Positions 45,278-58,756 of a stretch of 64,000 nt of DNA are shown in pieces. How positions within the stretch are numbered: position 1 is the stretch's first letter; each line of letters begins with the position of its first letter. Source of the stretch: Takakia lepidozioides (taxonomy: Eukaryota; Streptophyta; Takakiopsida; Takakiales; Takakiaceae); the NCBI GenBank assembly GCA_030704615.1, contig CM060731.1, forward strand, positions 80,826,756 to 80,890,755, written 5' to 3'. A program made the position numbers and the translations under genes. Under the pieces are notes generated by a model. It searched no databases, was not told the origin of the DNA, and was given only the letters and a program-made list of their open reading frames with translations.

Positions 45278-48200
45278 ATGAGCAAGCAGGGAGGTGGGGA
45301 GAAGACGTCTCCGTTTGCGATGGCGGATCTGGGGGCCTCTCTCCCTCCTGGCACTGGAGGTGAAGTCTCTTTGCGATTTTTTCTTGTATGTTATTGTAAT
45401 TTTATTTTTCCATTCTGTTTGGTACTGTGGATTTTTGGACTGTGGCGTTTGAAGAAGCATGTGTAAGTACGTTTGAGATGTTGCAACTATGGTTGCAATA
45501 CCTCTGTTTACCTCTCGGTGTTCTATACGCGTCCATGGCTGCGAAACAGGAATCCGCTATCTGTCTTCGGAAAAACAAATTGGAGCAATTGGATGTGAGC
45601 TATAATTTAGCCTTCGCAGGTTGAATGTCGACAGGTTGGGAGTGTTATGAAATAAACATACGAACTTCTGGTCACAAGTTGCAGTTTCTTAAAGAATTGA
45701 ACTGTATTAGTGGATATCGACCAAAACAGCCTGTTTTAGTACACTTCTAACTGAATAGTGAAGGAAGGCTGGTGTGGTTAGCTGTCTTTCGGGACAGTTG
45801 GTGGAGGCAATTCCTTAAACCAATGACAGCTTACCCATCAAGCAGTTATTGGTATAAAGTGGCTGTTTATTTATCTATTATTCCTCATAGTTCGAATGCT
45901 TTCAACTGCTTCTCTCATACAGGAAAGCTGGCAGCTAAGTGGAAGGTGAGGGCTGGGTAGAGGTTTTTCTAGGCAGAGTCAGCCTTTGATGACAAGGATA
46001 ATCAATTTCCCGGATGAGAATACTTGAGGTGGATATGGCTCCAAATTGATAGAGATATGACTTCTGTTAATATTCTACTACTAACTCTTTGCATAAGTCT
46101 TAAAACCCTAATTTGTCCCTCAGCACTCCCCAAGCGCCTTATGTAAATTGGCAGGCGCTGGCCAAACTGTTTTATTCAGGAAGGATACTGAGAATAGTGC
46201 CAGCAGTGTGTGTATAAAACCACAAAGTCTCCCAGGAGATTGTCAGCCTGTCCAGCTTTCTTCGTCAAAGGGTCAGTTATTGTTATTGATCAATCTCTAA
46301 CATTTGATAAGTGGACATAAAGGTGATTGTGGTGCAGCCTTTGATTTATTTTCCATGGTACTTATCAGAACTACTGCTTTACTCTGAAATAGTTGATGAT
46401 ATTGACTTGCACAGAGGACTTGAAAGTGTCAGTCTTGAAAATTACAGTGTCACTATTTGTCTGCTAATACTCCTGAAGCAGCAATTATTGGAGATGATGG
46501 AATGCATTAGGGTTATCAATATTGTGATAGGTGGAGATTACACTTGACTTAAGCTAGTGCCCAACGTCATGTCATTTGTTCGTCACTGAAATAGACATGG
46601 TTTTTTGTTTTTGGCAGCACTGAGTGCAGCAGATCGGGCTGGTTTGGTCAATGTTCTCAAGGTGAGTGACCTTATTGGTTAGTTACAGGCTACTATTTCT
46701 TTAGTTGACCCAGCATTGACGTTCTGTTCAGTAGGCAACTTTCTTGTTAAGGTTCTTTACTGCATAGTAATGTGATGATAATGAGTTCTTCGGCCATTGT
46801 CAGGGATTCTGGTCCTAGCTGATCATTTCCTTTTGGTGGCTATTATGTGGCATTATCTACATGAATTCCTGTCAGGATGTTATGTCACAAACTCTTTAGT
46901 CAACAGTGGATTGGTGCATTCTTAACATATACAAGACATTCGGCCATTGTTATCAGTGGCCTTGTTGCATCATAAACACTTACAGGCACCCACAAGCTTA
47001 AGAATTTTTGAAGTAAGAGTGGGCATTGGTCAGAGCACTCATGCTAATACTCATATTGTTGGCCAGGATAAGCTGCAATATCTTGCTGGACAGTCATCAG
47101 GGTATCTTGATACACTTTCAAAGAAAGTCAAGCGACGAGTAACTGTGCTTCAAGAACTGCAGGTTTGTACCACCATCAAATTACTCTTGAACTCCGTCAG
47201 ACACCATGGTGTCCTTCTCTGTTTTTTGGTGGCAAGGTGGGGTGGTCCAAAGAGTCTTCTGTGCTGGGGCAATGCCAAGGCTATCTTTGAAAGCTTGAAG
47301 CTTAGGTGCTAGATCATTATTGGTTTTAGGCAGAAGATGTTTGGACATACACGTTGCTCAGTCTGGAGAAATCGAAGTAAAGGGAGGATATGGTGTCTCG
47401 AGTTTAATCCCCTGATGTCGATTTTGTGCTAACAGAGTGAACATGATGAGGTTGAGGCAAAGTTTCATGAGGAGAGAGCTGCTCTGGAAGCCAAGTATCA
47501 GAAGTTGTATGAGCCACTCTATGTAAAGGTATCCACCTGTCTGTTCGCTCTGAAGGGACTTCTGGTTAAAACAGAGTTGCCATGTCTTGCCAACTGCAAG
47601 CAGATGCAAGTAGATCAGATGTGGATGCTCATATGTTACGGACTGTTGACGATGAAGATTTTGGACCTTCATTTTGGTAGGATATGAAAGTCTGACCTGT
47701 TTCTTTTCTGTCTTTCCCTGCACTTCTGGAGTCCCGCTGTGATGGGATAGCAGCTAGGGGCCCAGTTCTAGCGTATAGAAGAGAGACATGGGTACTCTTC
47801 AGGACAAGGAACCTCACCGTAAATTTGTCTTATCCAACCTCATTCATTGTAGGGATGGTTGATCAGCTGTACTCTTGTCTCCCTTGACCTGGTCTAAACG
47901 GTTGCTGGTTTTGGTTTGTTGCAGAGGGCAGAAATTGTGAATGGGATTGTGGAAGTGGAGCCAGCTAATGGTGAAGCCCCACAAACGGACGCTTCAACAG
48001 AGGTATCCAACACTGAAGAAGGTACCTTTCTTAGTTGTCCATTCTTGGTCTGCATATGTTTGAAGCTGGCTTTGGCTTCTCAAGCACCAGTCACGTTAAA
48101 TATTCAAGCTTATGCACCTGCTTCAGCCAAGGTTGGATGTCAAAATTTAACTCAGAACTATTTGGCTTCAAGTGTTCTGTACATTTGACTGATGAAGTTG

Positions 48201-51200
48201 TGTTGAATAGATTGAGTGAAACTCTTGCCTGTGGCTGCAACTCCAATGCATGAAAATTCTCTATCCCAAGTCATGAGTGTGACTATGCTTTCGGAGAGGT
48301 TCCTCTGTTTCCAGGGTCAAGGGCTTGTGTGTTATTGTCAATTCCGACTTTGAGACTTAATTCTGACTTTCTCTCCACTGGCACATGTCCCCAACAGAGA
48401 AGGGAGTTCCAGAGTTCTGGCTCACAGCAATGAAGACAAATGAAATCCTGGCGATGCAGGTAGGACTGGGTGGGACTAGTTACAAAAAGGGCATGGATAC
48501 TTTTGGTATTTGGATTTTCAGATTTAAATCTTGCAATGCTTTTTGGTGAAGCATTATATTCATATTGAGTAGTGGGAAAGGCAAATAAAATTAGAGTCCA
48601 TTACAGTTCCTGAGTTCTTTCTTCTGGTGCATTTCAAACTTATCATACATGCCTTCCATGTGCATCGCAGATCACCGAGCGTGATGAAGGTGCCCTTAAG
48701 TTTGTGAAGGACATAAAGTGGAGCAACCTGGACGATAACAAGGGTTTTAAACTTGACTTCTATTTTGACGCCAACCCCTACTTCAAGAACACATTGGTAT
48801 GAACTCTAGTCTGTCCTCAGCTCTGCCTATCCAGAAAACATCAGGTTCTATTGGTTAGCTCACTGATCAAACGATATTCAACATTGATCTTCTACTCTAC
48901 TTGGAGCCCATCCTTTGAATCGCTGCAAGATAATGTAACTCTGAGTACACTGCCAGAACCGTCTGACGGAGGAGTCCGAAATTGACACCCAAGTCTTTTG
49001 TGATATACAGTCTTTACTTCAGGCCTTGAGCTTGGAGATGAAATCCTGGCTCTTTCTCCTCCCGTATTAATCCATCTAATTCTGTAATGAACGGCAAACC
49101 TTTGTCCTGTGTCATACTGACTCTCATCCTGGGCGGTAGAAATATGCTGTTTATTGGATTGTCTGCACTGTGTTTGTTAGCCCAGAACTAGAAAAGAGAC
49201 ACGAGGACTCCAGCTAAATGTCGGCTATTAAAACTTGATGTTGCCTGGCAGTTGAGCAAGACATATCACATGATTGATGACGATGAGCCCATTCTGGAGC
49301 GTGCTGTTGGGTAAGTTATTGATGCTAGATGGTGACTGGGCTCAAAATTTAGATGGTGTGGTTTGTTCTCTGTTCTATCTTTCCCTGTCTCATGCCTTGT
49401 CTGGCTGAAAAAGATAAGAGTAGATTTTCATGTACCCTGAATATGAGGTGGCTTGGATGCTGAAGTGTCTAAGGCCATGTTGGAGGCACGAAGAATGCCC
49501 AAATCGAAGTTAGTCATAAAACTTCCCTGAATTTTTTTCCAGTTTGTGACATGGGTGAGGACCTTCAGGATGATTACCCTCAGCACTACACTTCAATTTA
49601 AACTCAGCACAGGGAGTCTAGATCTGAACAATGAACTGATGCAGAGAGGAAAGGGAAATTGCAAATATGCCGGCAACCTAAGGCGACATCCATTTTCTGA
49701 TACTATGCATGGGGTATTCTCATCAGAGAGTGGTCCTCTTCAGGACCATCAAGAACATAGTCCCTGCACCTCTGTTCACCAACTCTCAAAATCTGAGGCT
49801 GAGCCTAAAAGCCCTCGCCCTGTTGGGGTCTAATTGCTGGGCAGCTCACACAACCAATTGATGCTTGTGTGAAGGGATTTCTAGAGGAAATCTGGAAAGC
49901 CCAAACCAACTGTTTATACCAAGGTAAGTACCACACTGGAGTGAGCCCTTCACAAAGTTGGTGTCTGTTCCCTCTTGTCCAAACTGGGTGCGGGGTCTAT
50001 GGCCACAAGGCTATGGAAAATGTCTCGAGTATATTCTCATGTCTTGCCTCAGTTACTTGTGGGTTACTTATTGTAATGGGCTATGAGGCTGGATTATAGC
50101 TGCCAGTTTGTGGATTTGAAAAAAGAATCAAGTTACTGTCTCAATGTCTTCAAGCATATGTATGTGCAATATGGTTGCTTCCTTTCATTGGTGTGATGCA
50201 AATTGTTTTGTACTAGCTTGTGTGATAGGTATTCTTGGTCTTAAGAGTGCACATAGTTTTTACTGTGATGTGACAACCTCACTCCATTTTGCTATCACTG
50301 ATGGCGACATCTGCTGAATCTTGCATACAAGGTGCTCTACTCCTTTGGTTTGTTGTGGTTGTGTAGGACGGAGATTGAGTGGAATTCTGGCAAGAACCTG
50401 ACACAGAAGGTGTTGAAGAAGAAACCCAAGAAAGGAGCCAAGAACACCAAGCCAGTGACAAAGACAGAACAGTGCGAAAGCTTCTTTAGCTTTTTCAATC
50501 CTCCACAAGTACCTGAAGAGGATGACATTGACCAGGATACGGTATGTTGCTTATGTTTCCAAAATGTAGTGGCATTCCCTTTGGATGTTAAGGTTGTTAT
50601 TTGTTAGCCTTATGGCTGAAACCTGGTGTGCAAAGTTAGATCTGATCCCACCATGGCGCTGGCTGGGTATGTCAAAATATCTATGTATGCTTGTTCAGTT
50701 TACATGCCAACTGTGGAAAATACATTCATTTGACAAGATGAATGTATCAAAGTTTTTTCTCAAGGCCTCCATGACTTTGCAGGCAGAGCAGTTACAAGAC
50801 GTGATGGAGCAAGATTATGATATTGGGTGTGTACTTCCTCATTTCTTTTTGACACCCTCAGTAGAAATTGTGAATTCTGCAAGCATCGATGAGGGAAGGT
50901 CTTGGTTGATACAATGTGAGAAGTGTAACTGATGGTGTAAATGCACTCCTTTTGAGATGTGACTAAAAGTGCAGGGGAGGGAGTCCACCCATGGAGATAT
51001 TGTCTAGGATTGTAATGCAGGCAAATTGAACAACCAAAGTTTTGTTAAATACCTAGCCAAGAAATGTATGTTGGGGACATCAGACGTTGGCAGCAACAGA
51101 ATCACTACTCCCTGAATAAAGAGGGCATCCTTTCATTCAGCTGGCCTTGTTGTTAATGCAGGTCAACAATAAGGGACAAGATCATACCCCACGCCGTGTC

Positions 51201-52053
51201 ATGGTTCACCGGGGAAGCTCTTCAAGGAGAGGACTTCGAGGATGAAGATGAGGATGGTGATGGTGATGAGGATGAGGATGAGGAAGATGACGAGGATGAG
51301 GATGACGAGGATGACGAGGAGGATGATGACGAGGAGGATGATGACGAGGAGGAAGTGCGCGGTCGCAAGGTTATGTCTCCGTCTTTATAAATTGCCTTTG
51401 GTGAATCCTCATAGTCACTGTGGGAGATCAGTCCAGCCTCAGTATCTTAGATGATCATGTCATCAACTGGCCAATTTCATAGTATGATGGTGATGACAGA
51501 AGGTTCCCAGAGACTCGTTGCACTTTGAATGACATGTAACTGAACCATATGCAAATGATGTTATACTTTTACTCCTTCATGTACAGTGCTATTGCTCATC
51601 AGCAAGATTAGGTAGTCAAATGTAAGGCCCCTTACTGACATGTGGCTGTCTTGATTTTGTTGGACACAGCGGGGGGGTCCTCCAGCAAAGGTAACACTGA
51701 GATCTTATCCTCCCTTCTCCTGTCAACTTGTCCAGCTCTTTGTCATCCTATATTTTTGCACTCCATTGAATTGATTATGGTTTCTGCTTTCCATTTTAGT
51801 GTGCACGTCAATCAGTGGTTTTTGGCCTGAACTGTGAGAACAGCTCTAGCGCACTAGCCCGAGATGAAAGGAACTTTTCTTGAGTGAATTAACCATATAG
51901 CTCATTGTCCTGGGCATGCCAAACTCAAGACCTTTCCAGCTCTCTGACACCAATTGAGCTTTTGCATTGGCCTTTGTGCAGGGGTCTGCGCATAAAAATC
52001 CTTCTGCACAGCCACAAGGAGGGGAGCAGCCACCTGAGTGCAAGCAGCAATAA
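45278..52053 (+). CDS. NAP1: Nucleosome assembly protein 1 (NAP1), complete, 13 exons
   Basis: Histone H2A-H2B chaperone acting in chromatin assembly and nuclear import. Exons: 45278-45359, 46618-46661, 47067-47162, 47436-47528, 47925-48021, 48398-48459, 48671-48796, 49252-49310, 50367-50541, 50783-50826, 51162-51369, 51670-51690 and 51982-52053. All introns are GT-AG with consistent phases; the product is 392 aa. The N-terminal dimerisation helix reads [18 protein letters not shown], the NAP core includes [30 protein letters not shown] and [20 protein letters not shown], and a basic patch KKKPKKGAK lies in exon 9. Exon 11 encodes [10 protein letters not shown] and then a run of about 45 Asp/Glu. 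The C terminus is CKQQ, the CaaX-type farnesylation motif of plant NAP1. No frameshift. Intron 8 carries a LINE remnant. The ATG at 45278 is chosen because only an in-frame TTG precedes it. Confidence 0.95.
49440..50050 (+). pseudogene. LINE family A remnant inside NAP1 intron 8
   Basis: Diverged copy of 10615-11190: [16 protein letters not shown]-like start, [15 protein letters not shown], the KGNCK/finger region in broken frame, then [17 protein letters not shown] and [11 protein letters not shown]. Same strand as NAP1. Many frame breaks; the oldest-looking of the three copies. Confidence 0.65.
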
Positions 52054-54899
52054 GTGAATGCTGTCTAAAATTTAAGCCAGTTGCTCAAAGAGGTGGAGTG
52101 GCATGTCATGCACCAGCTCAATACCTCTAGTAAACTGTGGAGGCATTGGATCAGACCTCCGCGGACTATTGGATCTTTAGGGGTAGGTATAAGGGCTCTC
52201 CATTCACACAAGTTGGGCCCTGAGAACCTGTATTTAGGTCTGCCCCCGAGCTTTTACTCAGGGAGCAGTTTCTAATGGTGGTGGATATCAGACAGCCCAT
52301 TTTTCCTGAATTGTCGGAATACTGGTGTAGGATAAGAGAAAGGAGAGGACGCATGTGAGTTGTGTAATAAGAGGTGAAGTGGTTAAGGGGTGGGAAGTCA
52401 TGGGCCTGACTTCCAGCATTCATCCTAGTTTCTTCCCCCCTTTCTCTTGTTGTTGTGACGCCCAATTTTGTAGAGCTATGTTTGTAGAGGAGACTCCCAT
52501 TTTTACCATTTTTGTGTCTTTGCACATACTGAGTGTCATTCTCTAGTTCGGGTGCTCAGCAAGAGTTGAAGAAACTTCTCAGGTTGGTAGGAAATGTTTC
52601 AGGCACTGTGGGTCTTGTTTTGGATGCTTGTCCAAGTTTATCAACCTCACCTCCAATGTAGAATTTCTGGGAAGATTTGTCTCTCTTATTGAGGGAAGTG
52701 TCAGGAAGAAAGCTTTATGTGAGTGCTGCAGAAGATGGAAGGCACCAAACAATGTTCATAGGAAATCCTGCGTTTGTATATCAGCACAGCAGTACCAGAA
52801 TTTTGTGCGTCACAAAGTTTGGGACTAGATACCAGTTCACGTGTGAGAACGAGGTTCTTCAGTTATGTATAGAGGAAGGCGAGTGGAGGGGGCTCTTTGA
52901 ATGTATGCCCTACCGCCCGAGGCCCTTGGGCACAAAATCCAAAGGGCGCACGAGAGGAGGGGCCTTCCTCTGTGGGAAGAAATGGGATGATTTCTTTTTC
53001 CTTTCATTATTGGAGGTGTGCATTACCACACAGTGCAAACGGCAGTGTGCATTTACTTTTTGTATCGCCCTCATACTTGTGGCTGGCTATTTCGCAGAAT
53101 ACCGAAGAGAAATCAGGCCCTGTTCTTTACGGATGAACACCCTTGTGAATTATAAAACTTTTGAGATTTTGTCGCTCAGTGCGTTGGACACACAACTCGA
53201 CTTCAATTTGTAGAGCAAACGATCGTTTAGTCATATCTCAAAGAACAATGGGGACTGAGCAGAGAAAGTAAAATTGCATGGTCGATAGTACCAATCTATG
53301 AAATGTATGTTCAAATTGTCTTGTGAACGTAGTAAGTCATATGTGAGAATTAACTAGTGTTGTACGAGATGAAATGAAATTCATTCAATGGACGATCGAA
53401 TGGTTGACCATCATCGTGTTTTGGAGATACCAGGTAGTATAAAAATTTAGTCATGTCCCAAACAAGGGTACGCAACATTTTTAAAAAACCCAGATTTTGG
53501 TACTTTTAATGTATCAATAATATCAGCATTTCACATTTGCAAACCTAGTATCAACTATGGTATGAAAACCTTGATACTTGTTGATATCAACTTCGGGTAA
53601 AGTATTACAGAAATTTCAGAAAGAAGCACACACTAATTGTAGCATGCAAATTCACATGCTTAATAGATAATGAGGTACAACATTATGGACCAAATACCTC
53701 ACTGCTCACTGCTCATTACTTTAGAAAAGACCACTCTACCGTGATTTCTCGTGGGCTGCAATCCAACTAATCAATATGCATATCGCCATCTCTAGGCGAC
53801 GCGCATTAATATCTAAACGGCGATACTAGCAATCGAGTTCTAGCGACAAAACAAGTAACAACATCAACAACTGGTGAGCCGGGACTAGTCGGCTAGGGTA
53901 TCGCCCTCCCCGAAACCCTAATCATATCCTACAGGTAGATTATTCTACGGATTTCCGACCTATCTGGAACCGTCTCATAGGGGCTTCCATACCCGGGTGC
54001 ATAACCGGGTTAATACCCGGGTTTTTGTACATACCAGGCCAACATTGGAATTAACTCCAAACCAGGATTGAATGGACAATTATCTTTCGCACCACAAAAC
54101 GATGCTAACGACCCGGAGTCAGTGCAAACAAGCATGGGGTCCGGTTGACACTAAGTATGCTTTCAAAATAGCCCATTGCTCAACCAAGTTGAAACATTAA
54201 CTCACTTTATTGAGCCGTATTTAAAGGGGCCACCAAAGTAAGGTTGAAGGAGAAGAAGCCCGGTAGAAGGTAGTTTGCACCCTCATTTATCTATACCTTC
54301 TAGAAGGATTGCCCACCGCCCTCACATATCCCACTTCTATGCTCTCCCCTTGCCAATGTATCTTTTCCCATTGAAGATGTGAAGATGTTATCTTCACCTG
54401 TTAATACCCATTTGTAGGAGAGGGTTGGCATCTTCAGCATTTCAGTCTATTGCCACCTTTTTATGCCTATGAGGGCAATAGTTCAATTATATTTAAACTG
54501 AAGGAAAACAACACATATGTTATGTCCGATCCTATGAGGCATTTTATGATCCCTCAAAACATGATTCATTCCTCAGATCATTCAAGTTCCAAAATTTAAG
54601 GAATTTATGGACGGTTTAATTCTTGACGGAAAAGAGGCTTAGTAGAGGGAACAGAAATGCAAGTGTTTGTTTCTTTGTAGATTCAAAAGGGTGGCCGGTC
54701 ATTCACTAGAAAAAGTCTGCAACATATTCGGATTGACTTCCAAAAATAGCACAATGAAGATGTGAAAATTAAATCTTGACGGATCTCCAAAGCTTCATAT
54801 TGGAAAGCCGAATTGAGGAGTGAGAGATAAGTCCTCGAAAAAACAGTCTTTCATTAAAAACGGAATTAAAAAGTACAAGGACTCATCAGGGACAATGAC
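52054..54899. other. NAP1 3' flank, no gene recognised
   Basis: Open frames at 52,677-53,213 and others show no family resemblance. The first part is presumably NAP1 3' UTR. Around 53,880-54,060 there is a GC-richer stretch with CCCGGGT repeats of unknown nature. Confidence 0.35.
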
Positions 54900-56210
54900 G
54901 ATTGTTATCAAGAAATTATGATGCAGTACTATGAAACTTCAGTTGACCAAGGCATTACTAACCTATTATTATATGTGGTTAACACAACTTCATCCAAATT
55001 CATCTTATTTGGACAGATGTCCTTGAGTCCAAACAAAGAATGTGTAGGAGCTTGGAATAGGTTCAGGCCCTTCCTTATAAAACAAGGGCCAACAACCTCC
55101 CATGAGATCCTTAGGCAGTACCTATTCCTCAACTCGGCGCATTCCTCTAGGGAGGAGAAAAGTCAGGTCAAAAGATGGGCGGTGTGGGAAGCGAGAGGAC
55201 TCGGCCAAATTAAGGACCTATGGAACAACAATCCTCGATCATTTCAGACTGCTCTAGGTTCCCACAGACTGGGCCAGATATCAACACTAATATCCAGACA
55301 GTCCCAGATCCATCGAAAATATGGCTAGGAGCTGGGGAATTTCCTGTCAGGCCTACCCAATGGGTTATGTTCCAAGATCAGCAGTTCCAAATAGTTTATG
55401 TGACTGACATACAAAATGTTCTGCTTAAGGGAGAGAAGACTCCGGCCGAAGCCGGTGTAAATAGAAGTCACTTCGTCTCACGGCTATTGCCCCCTTTCGG
55501 AGGTGGGCCCTATCTGCTTAAGGGATATAGCTTCCAAGCTGACTCTTTCTCTGATGCCCATCTCTCAGCTTCTCCCCCCCCCCCCCCCCCAAAAAAAAAA
55601 AAAACATTATTCTCTCAGCTATGGCCAAGCCTGCACGTATTTTCCACTGGTCTTCGCCAAATAGAGACTTTAACCCATCGCACCCGCCAAGCATCCCCGT
55701 GCTATCATGGCTGGAAAAAGAGATTTGTCTGGATTGGAGAGGCAAGAGCTACAAAATCTGCAACTGGATCCGGCAGAGTGGCTCTAGAGCTTTGGAGGTT
55801 ATCCCCAACATTTTTTCTCTTACTCGGCCAAGAAGGCGTATCGGATACTCCTACGGGCGGCTCCACTACCAGCAAATGGAACGCCAAATGGGGGCATGCA
55901 AACTTTACAATGGAAAACTGGAACTGCATCCGGGGTCTTGTTTGGGACAAAGCCAAAACCTGCAAAATTAAGTGTCTTTCTGTGGCAGATAGCTAACAGG
56001 GTGTTGAAGGTAGGTCAGTTTTTGGGCTTCCAGAAAGTCCTCCTATGCAGGTGCTGCTCTATTGATACCATTGAAACCTTGGAGCATTGCCTAGTCTATT
56101 GCCTTGCTCCAGGCCGTCTGGCCCCTCGTCCTGGCATTCTACCGTCCCTAGGGAATCCCCCCGTCTGGCCCGATTACTCTAAATCTCCTCAATTCCAGTC
56201 AGATTGACAA
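54900..56210 (+). pseudogene. LINE (L1-type) C-terminal part with zf-RVT-like region
   Basis: Frames give KECVGAWNRFRPFLIKQGP, then EEKSQVKRWAVWEARGLGQI, then MENWNCIRGLVWDKAKTCKI, and after a frame change LSVFLWQIANRVLKVGQFLG followed by CRCCSIDTIETLEHCLVYC. The VWxxKxxxKIxxFLWxxxxxxLxV pattern and the trailing Cys/His cluster are those of the zf-RVT domain at the end of plant L1-type ORF2. A C-then-A homopolymer (about 55,573-55,604) interrupts the middle. Different family from LINE A. Confidence 0.6.
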
Positions 56211-56559
56211 GTCTAAAGCCTCGACCCGCCGGGTCTTTGAAACCCTTAGGAGTGCCACTCTCTGGCATTTATGGAAAGCCAGTGTAAATGGATTATGGAT
56301 TCTTCCAATACCTCAGCTACTGCAGTCCTTACTCAGGTTTTCTTTGACCTGATAGTTGTTGCCAAACAGTTATCACCAGAGCGCCTCAATGTCAACTTGC
56401 TCTCTTCGTCACTTTCCAGGCGACATGGGGAAGAAACGGACTCATTTGCAGCAGCACTGACGCAGGCTCATGCGACTGGACTCGAGGTATTCCCCTCCCT
56501 TGGCAGCACCACTGGGCCTTCCTCTTATGCTCGTAGAAACAGCAAACCGTTGTTTGTTT

Positions 56560-56790
56560 GTGCTGTCGATTGCCGAGTTCTTGGAGCTATGTCGAATCCT
56601 CTTCCACAAACCCTTAAGGTTGTGGACTATCTTTGCTTTGCTTTTGATCTTTCTTGCTTTTGAACGCATGTTGTACAGCGATAACAAGCGTGAGGCCTGA
56701 TATGCACCTGGGGTTCCACATCTTCACTAACTTCATTGTTTTTTGATTGCATGTGATGGGACCAGGTGAGGGCCCTCACTTAATATGATT
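56560..56790 (+). repeat. Diverged third copy of part of the 1.9-kb repeat
   Basis: Shares NPLPQ(S/T)LK coding-like sequence and CACCTGGGGTTCCACA, GATGGGACCAGGTGAG and CCTCACTTA blocks, in order, with 37,400-37,610 and 40,045-40,250. The surrounding parts of the repeat are absent. Confidence 0.6.
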
Positions 56791-57019
56791 CATGAAGCTT
56801 GCAATTGATTGAAACCTAGCAAGATGAAGTGAAGTCGACTCAAGCTGTTTCTTCAGGGAGCTGATTCAAATCCACCCCGCTTAACGCTACCACGCCCCTC
56901 CCAGGGTTCCAACCCCCCCACTACCCACCATCTTCCTTCGCTACCACACCAGTTGTAGCCCACTCCCAATCTGCATCTCCACCCATTACACCTCGCAGCC
57001 ACACTCCGAACACCCCCGA

Positions 57020-57938
57020 CCTACAGTCACACTCCTTTAACATCACCACTTGGAATGTTGGATCCCTTACCACCAGTATCCAGAGTCTGATCCATCTCCT
57101 CACGGACTCCACGCCCCCACACATTATTCTCATCCAAGAAACCAAACTAAACACTAACAACACCAACAGCTCCTATATTAACAAATTCCTACCAGCCTAC
57201 TACTTCTTCTATGGGACCCCCATGACAGCCACATAGTGTCTCTGTCGGTGCTCTGCCCCATACTGTCCTACTCGGGGTGGTGTGGCACTTGGCATCCTCC
57301 GCACCCATCACTCTCCCAATACCACCACAAAAGTTATAGTACCCCTCCCCCTCCGATCGCACCTTCAAATTGTTCAGCTGCACCTCCCTGCACTTACCCC
57401 CATCACTCTCATCCACTTATATATGTCATCCCATACTAAGGACCTATCCCTGATACCTGACATACTGGACACAATCTCTAATACAATCAAGCACCCGACG
57501 TACCAACACCATCACTATATACTAGCAGGTGACTTCAACCGGGACATTGCTCTATCGGGCCACACATACAACGGAGTCCACAAACCCCCATCCCCTCTTG
57601 ACCAAGACTGGGCCCGCTTCATACGTAACCATCATCTCAGATACATACCTTCAGACCATCAGTATTCGAGGCTGCAAGGCAACCTTAACTACTCATCTTT
57701 AAGCCTTATAGATGGTTTCTATCTTAAGTCACCCTCAAGTCACCCAGTGATATCCCGCATACCTTACAAGCCATATTATATCGATAGCATATGCAACTTA
57801 GACCATTACCCAGTATCTGTCTCTATCCCGCCATCCCTCATCCCCATCCATCCCATCCCATCTATCCAGGCCCAAGACCCACAACCCCGTCTCCTCTCAC
57901 CCTTACCCCAACATAATATCACCACGCTTCTGAAATGA
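57020..57938 (+). pseudogene. LINE apurinic-type endonuclease domain
   Basis: HSFNITTWNVGSLTTSIQSL opens the domain, then PPHIILIQETKLNT (catalytic Glu), a stop at about 57,236, then in another frame HHHYILAGDFNRDIALSG (the GDFN block) and YIDSICNLDHYPVSVSIPPS (terminal DH block). These are the ordered motifs of the exonuclease-endonuclease-phosphatase fold of LINE ORF2, which nicks target DNA for priming. RT sequence does not follow on this strand; the next LINE part, at 59.2-60.3 kb, is on the minus strand. Confidence 0.75.
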
Positions 57939-58017
57939 TCACATGTTTGTTGGTGGAAGCAGATCTCGTAGGCCACATTGATCTCGTACCCATCGAAGAC
58001 TCCGGTAGGCCACATGG

Positions 58018-58087
58018 AACGGTTCATGTGATACATTTTCACAAATGCGATGTGATACATTTGTGAAATGGTATCACATCAACCGTT
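58018..58087. repeat. 30-bp inverted repeat with 10-nt loop
   Basis: AACGGTTCATGTGATACATT at 58018 and the following ten bases pair, with few mismatches, with 58058-58087 (…GTATCACATCAACCGTT). The loop is about CGATGTGATA. No terminator-like T run and no known element; possibly the remains of a small foldback element. Confidence 0.65.
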
Positions 58088-58756
58088 TAATCTGGTCAAT
58101 GCATCTCTTCCGCATCATGGCGGAAATGTTCGTCACTTGAAAGCAAAAACACAAATAATCCGTGCAAACAATCTCAAGAATCATATGTACTGCAAGGTGT
58201 TTCATACTGCCGATGTTCATGTAGCTGAATTCTTTAGGAATCGTTTTGCTACTCCCATGCCAACAACATCAGGTCCACTGTGACTGCCATATTTCGAATT
58301 CCGTATCACCCACCACGGACATGAAACCAGGAACTTCGTACAAAATCTCCAATTCATTCATTTTATGGTGGACCATGGCTACAGTCTGCAAGCTGGCCGG
58401 GGTGGCTGATACGTCCGTTTGAACATGACAGTCTCAGAGGACGTTGGCATGGGAATAACAAAAAAAGTACTATATAATTCAGCTAGAGGAACAACAATAG
58501 CATGAAACACCTTACCGTAAATATGATTGTTGACATTGGTTGTGACAGCTCTAATCAATAGAGAACTCGCACCATCAGTTGCGCTCCAGCAGCAGTACCG
58601 GTCCCCCGAGTAAATAAAGTTCCGTCGTAAATAATAAATTGCATACGCTCGAATCTCACATATGTCATTTCAACAAAACCGGCCGTGTATTGTGGCATTG
58701 TTTGTAACTTCGAATGTTTCAATGTTTCTAACAGGGTACTGAGAAAATGATATATT

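Noticed and set aside
52677-53213. 178-codon plus frame downstream of NAP1
   Set aside because: No recognisable domain or splice context; likely chance in the 3' flank.
55573-55604. C-run followed by A-run as a poly(A) tail of a retrocopy
   Set aside because: It lies within LINE coding similarity on both sides; probably a homopolymer expansion or assembly artefact.
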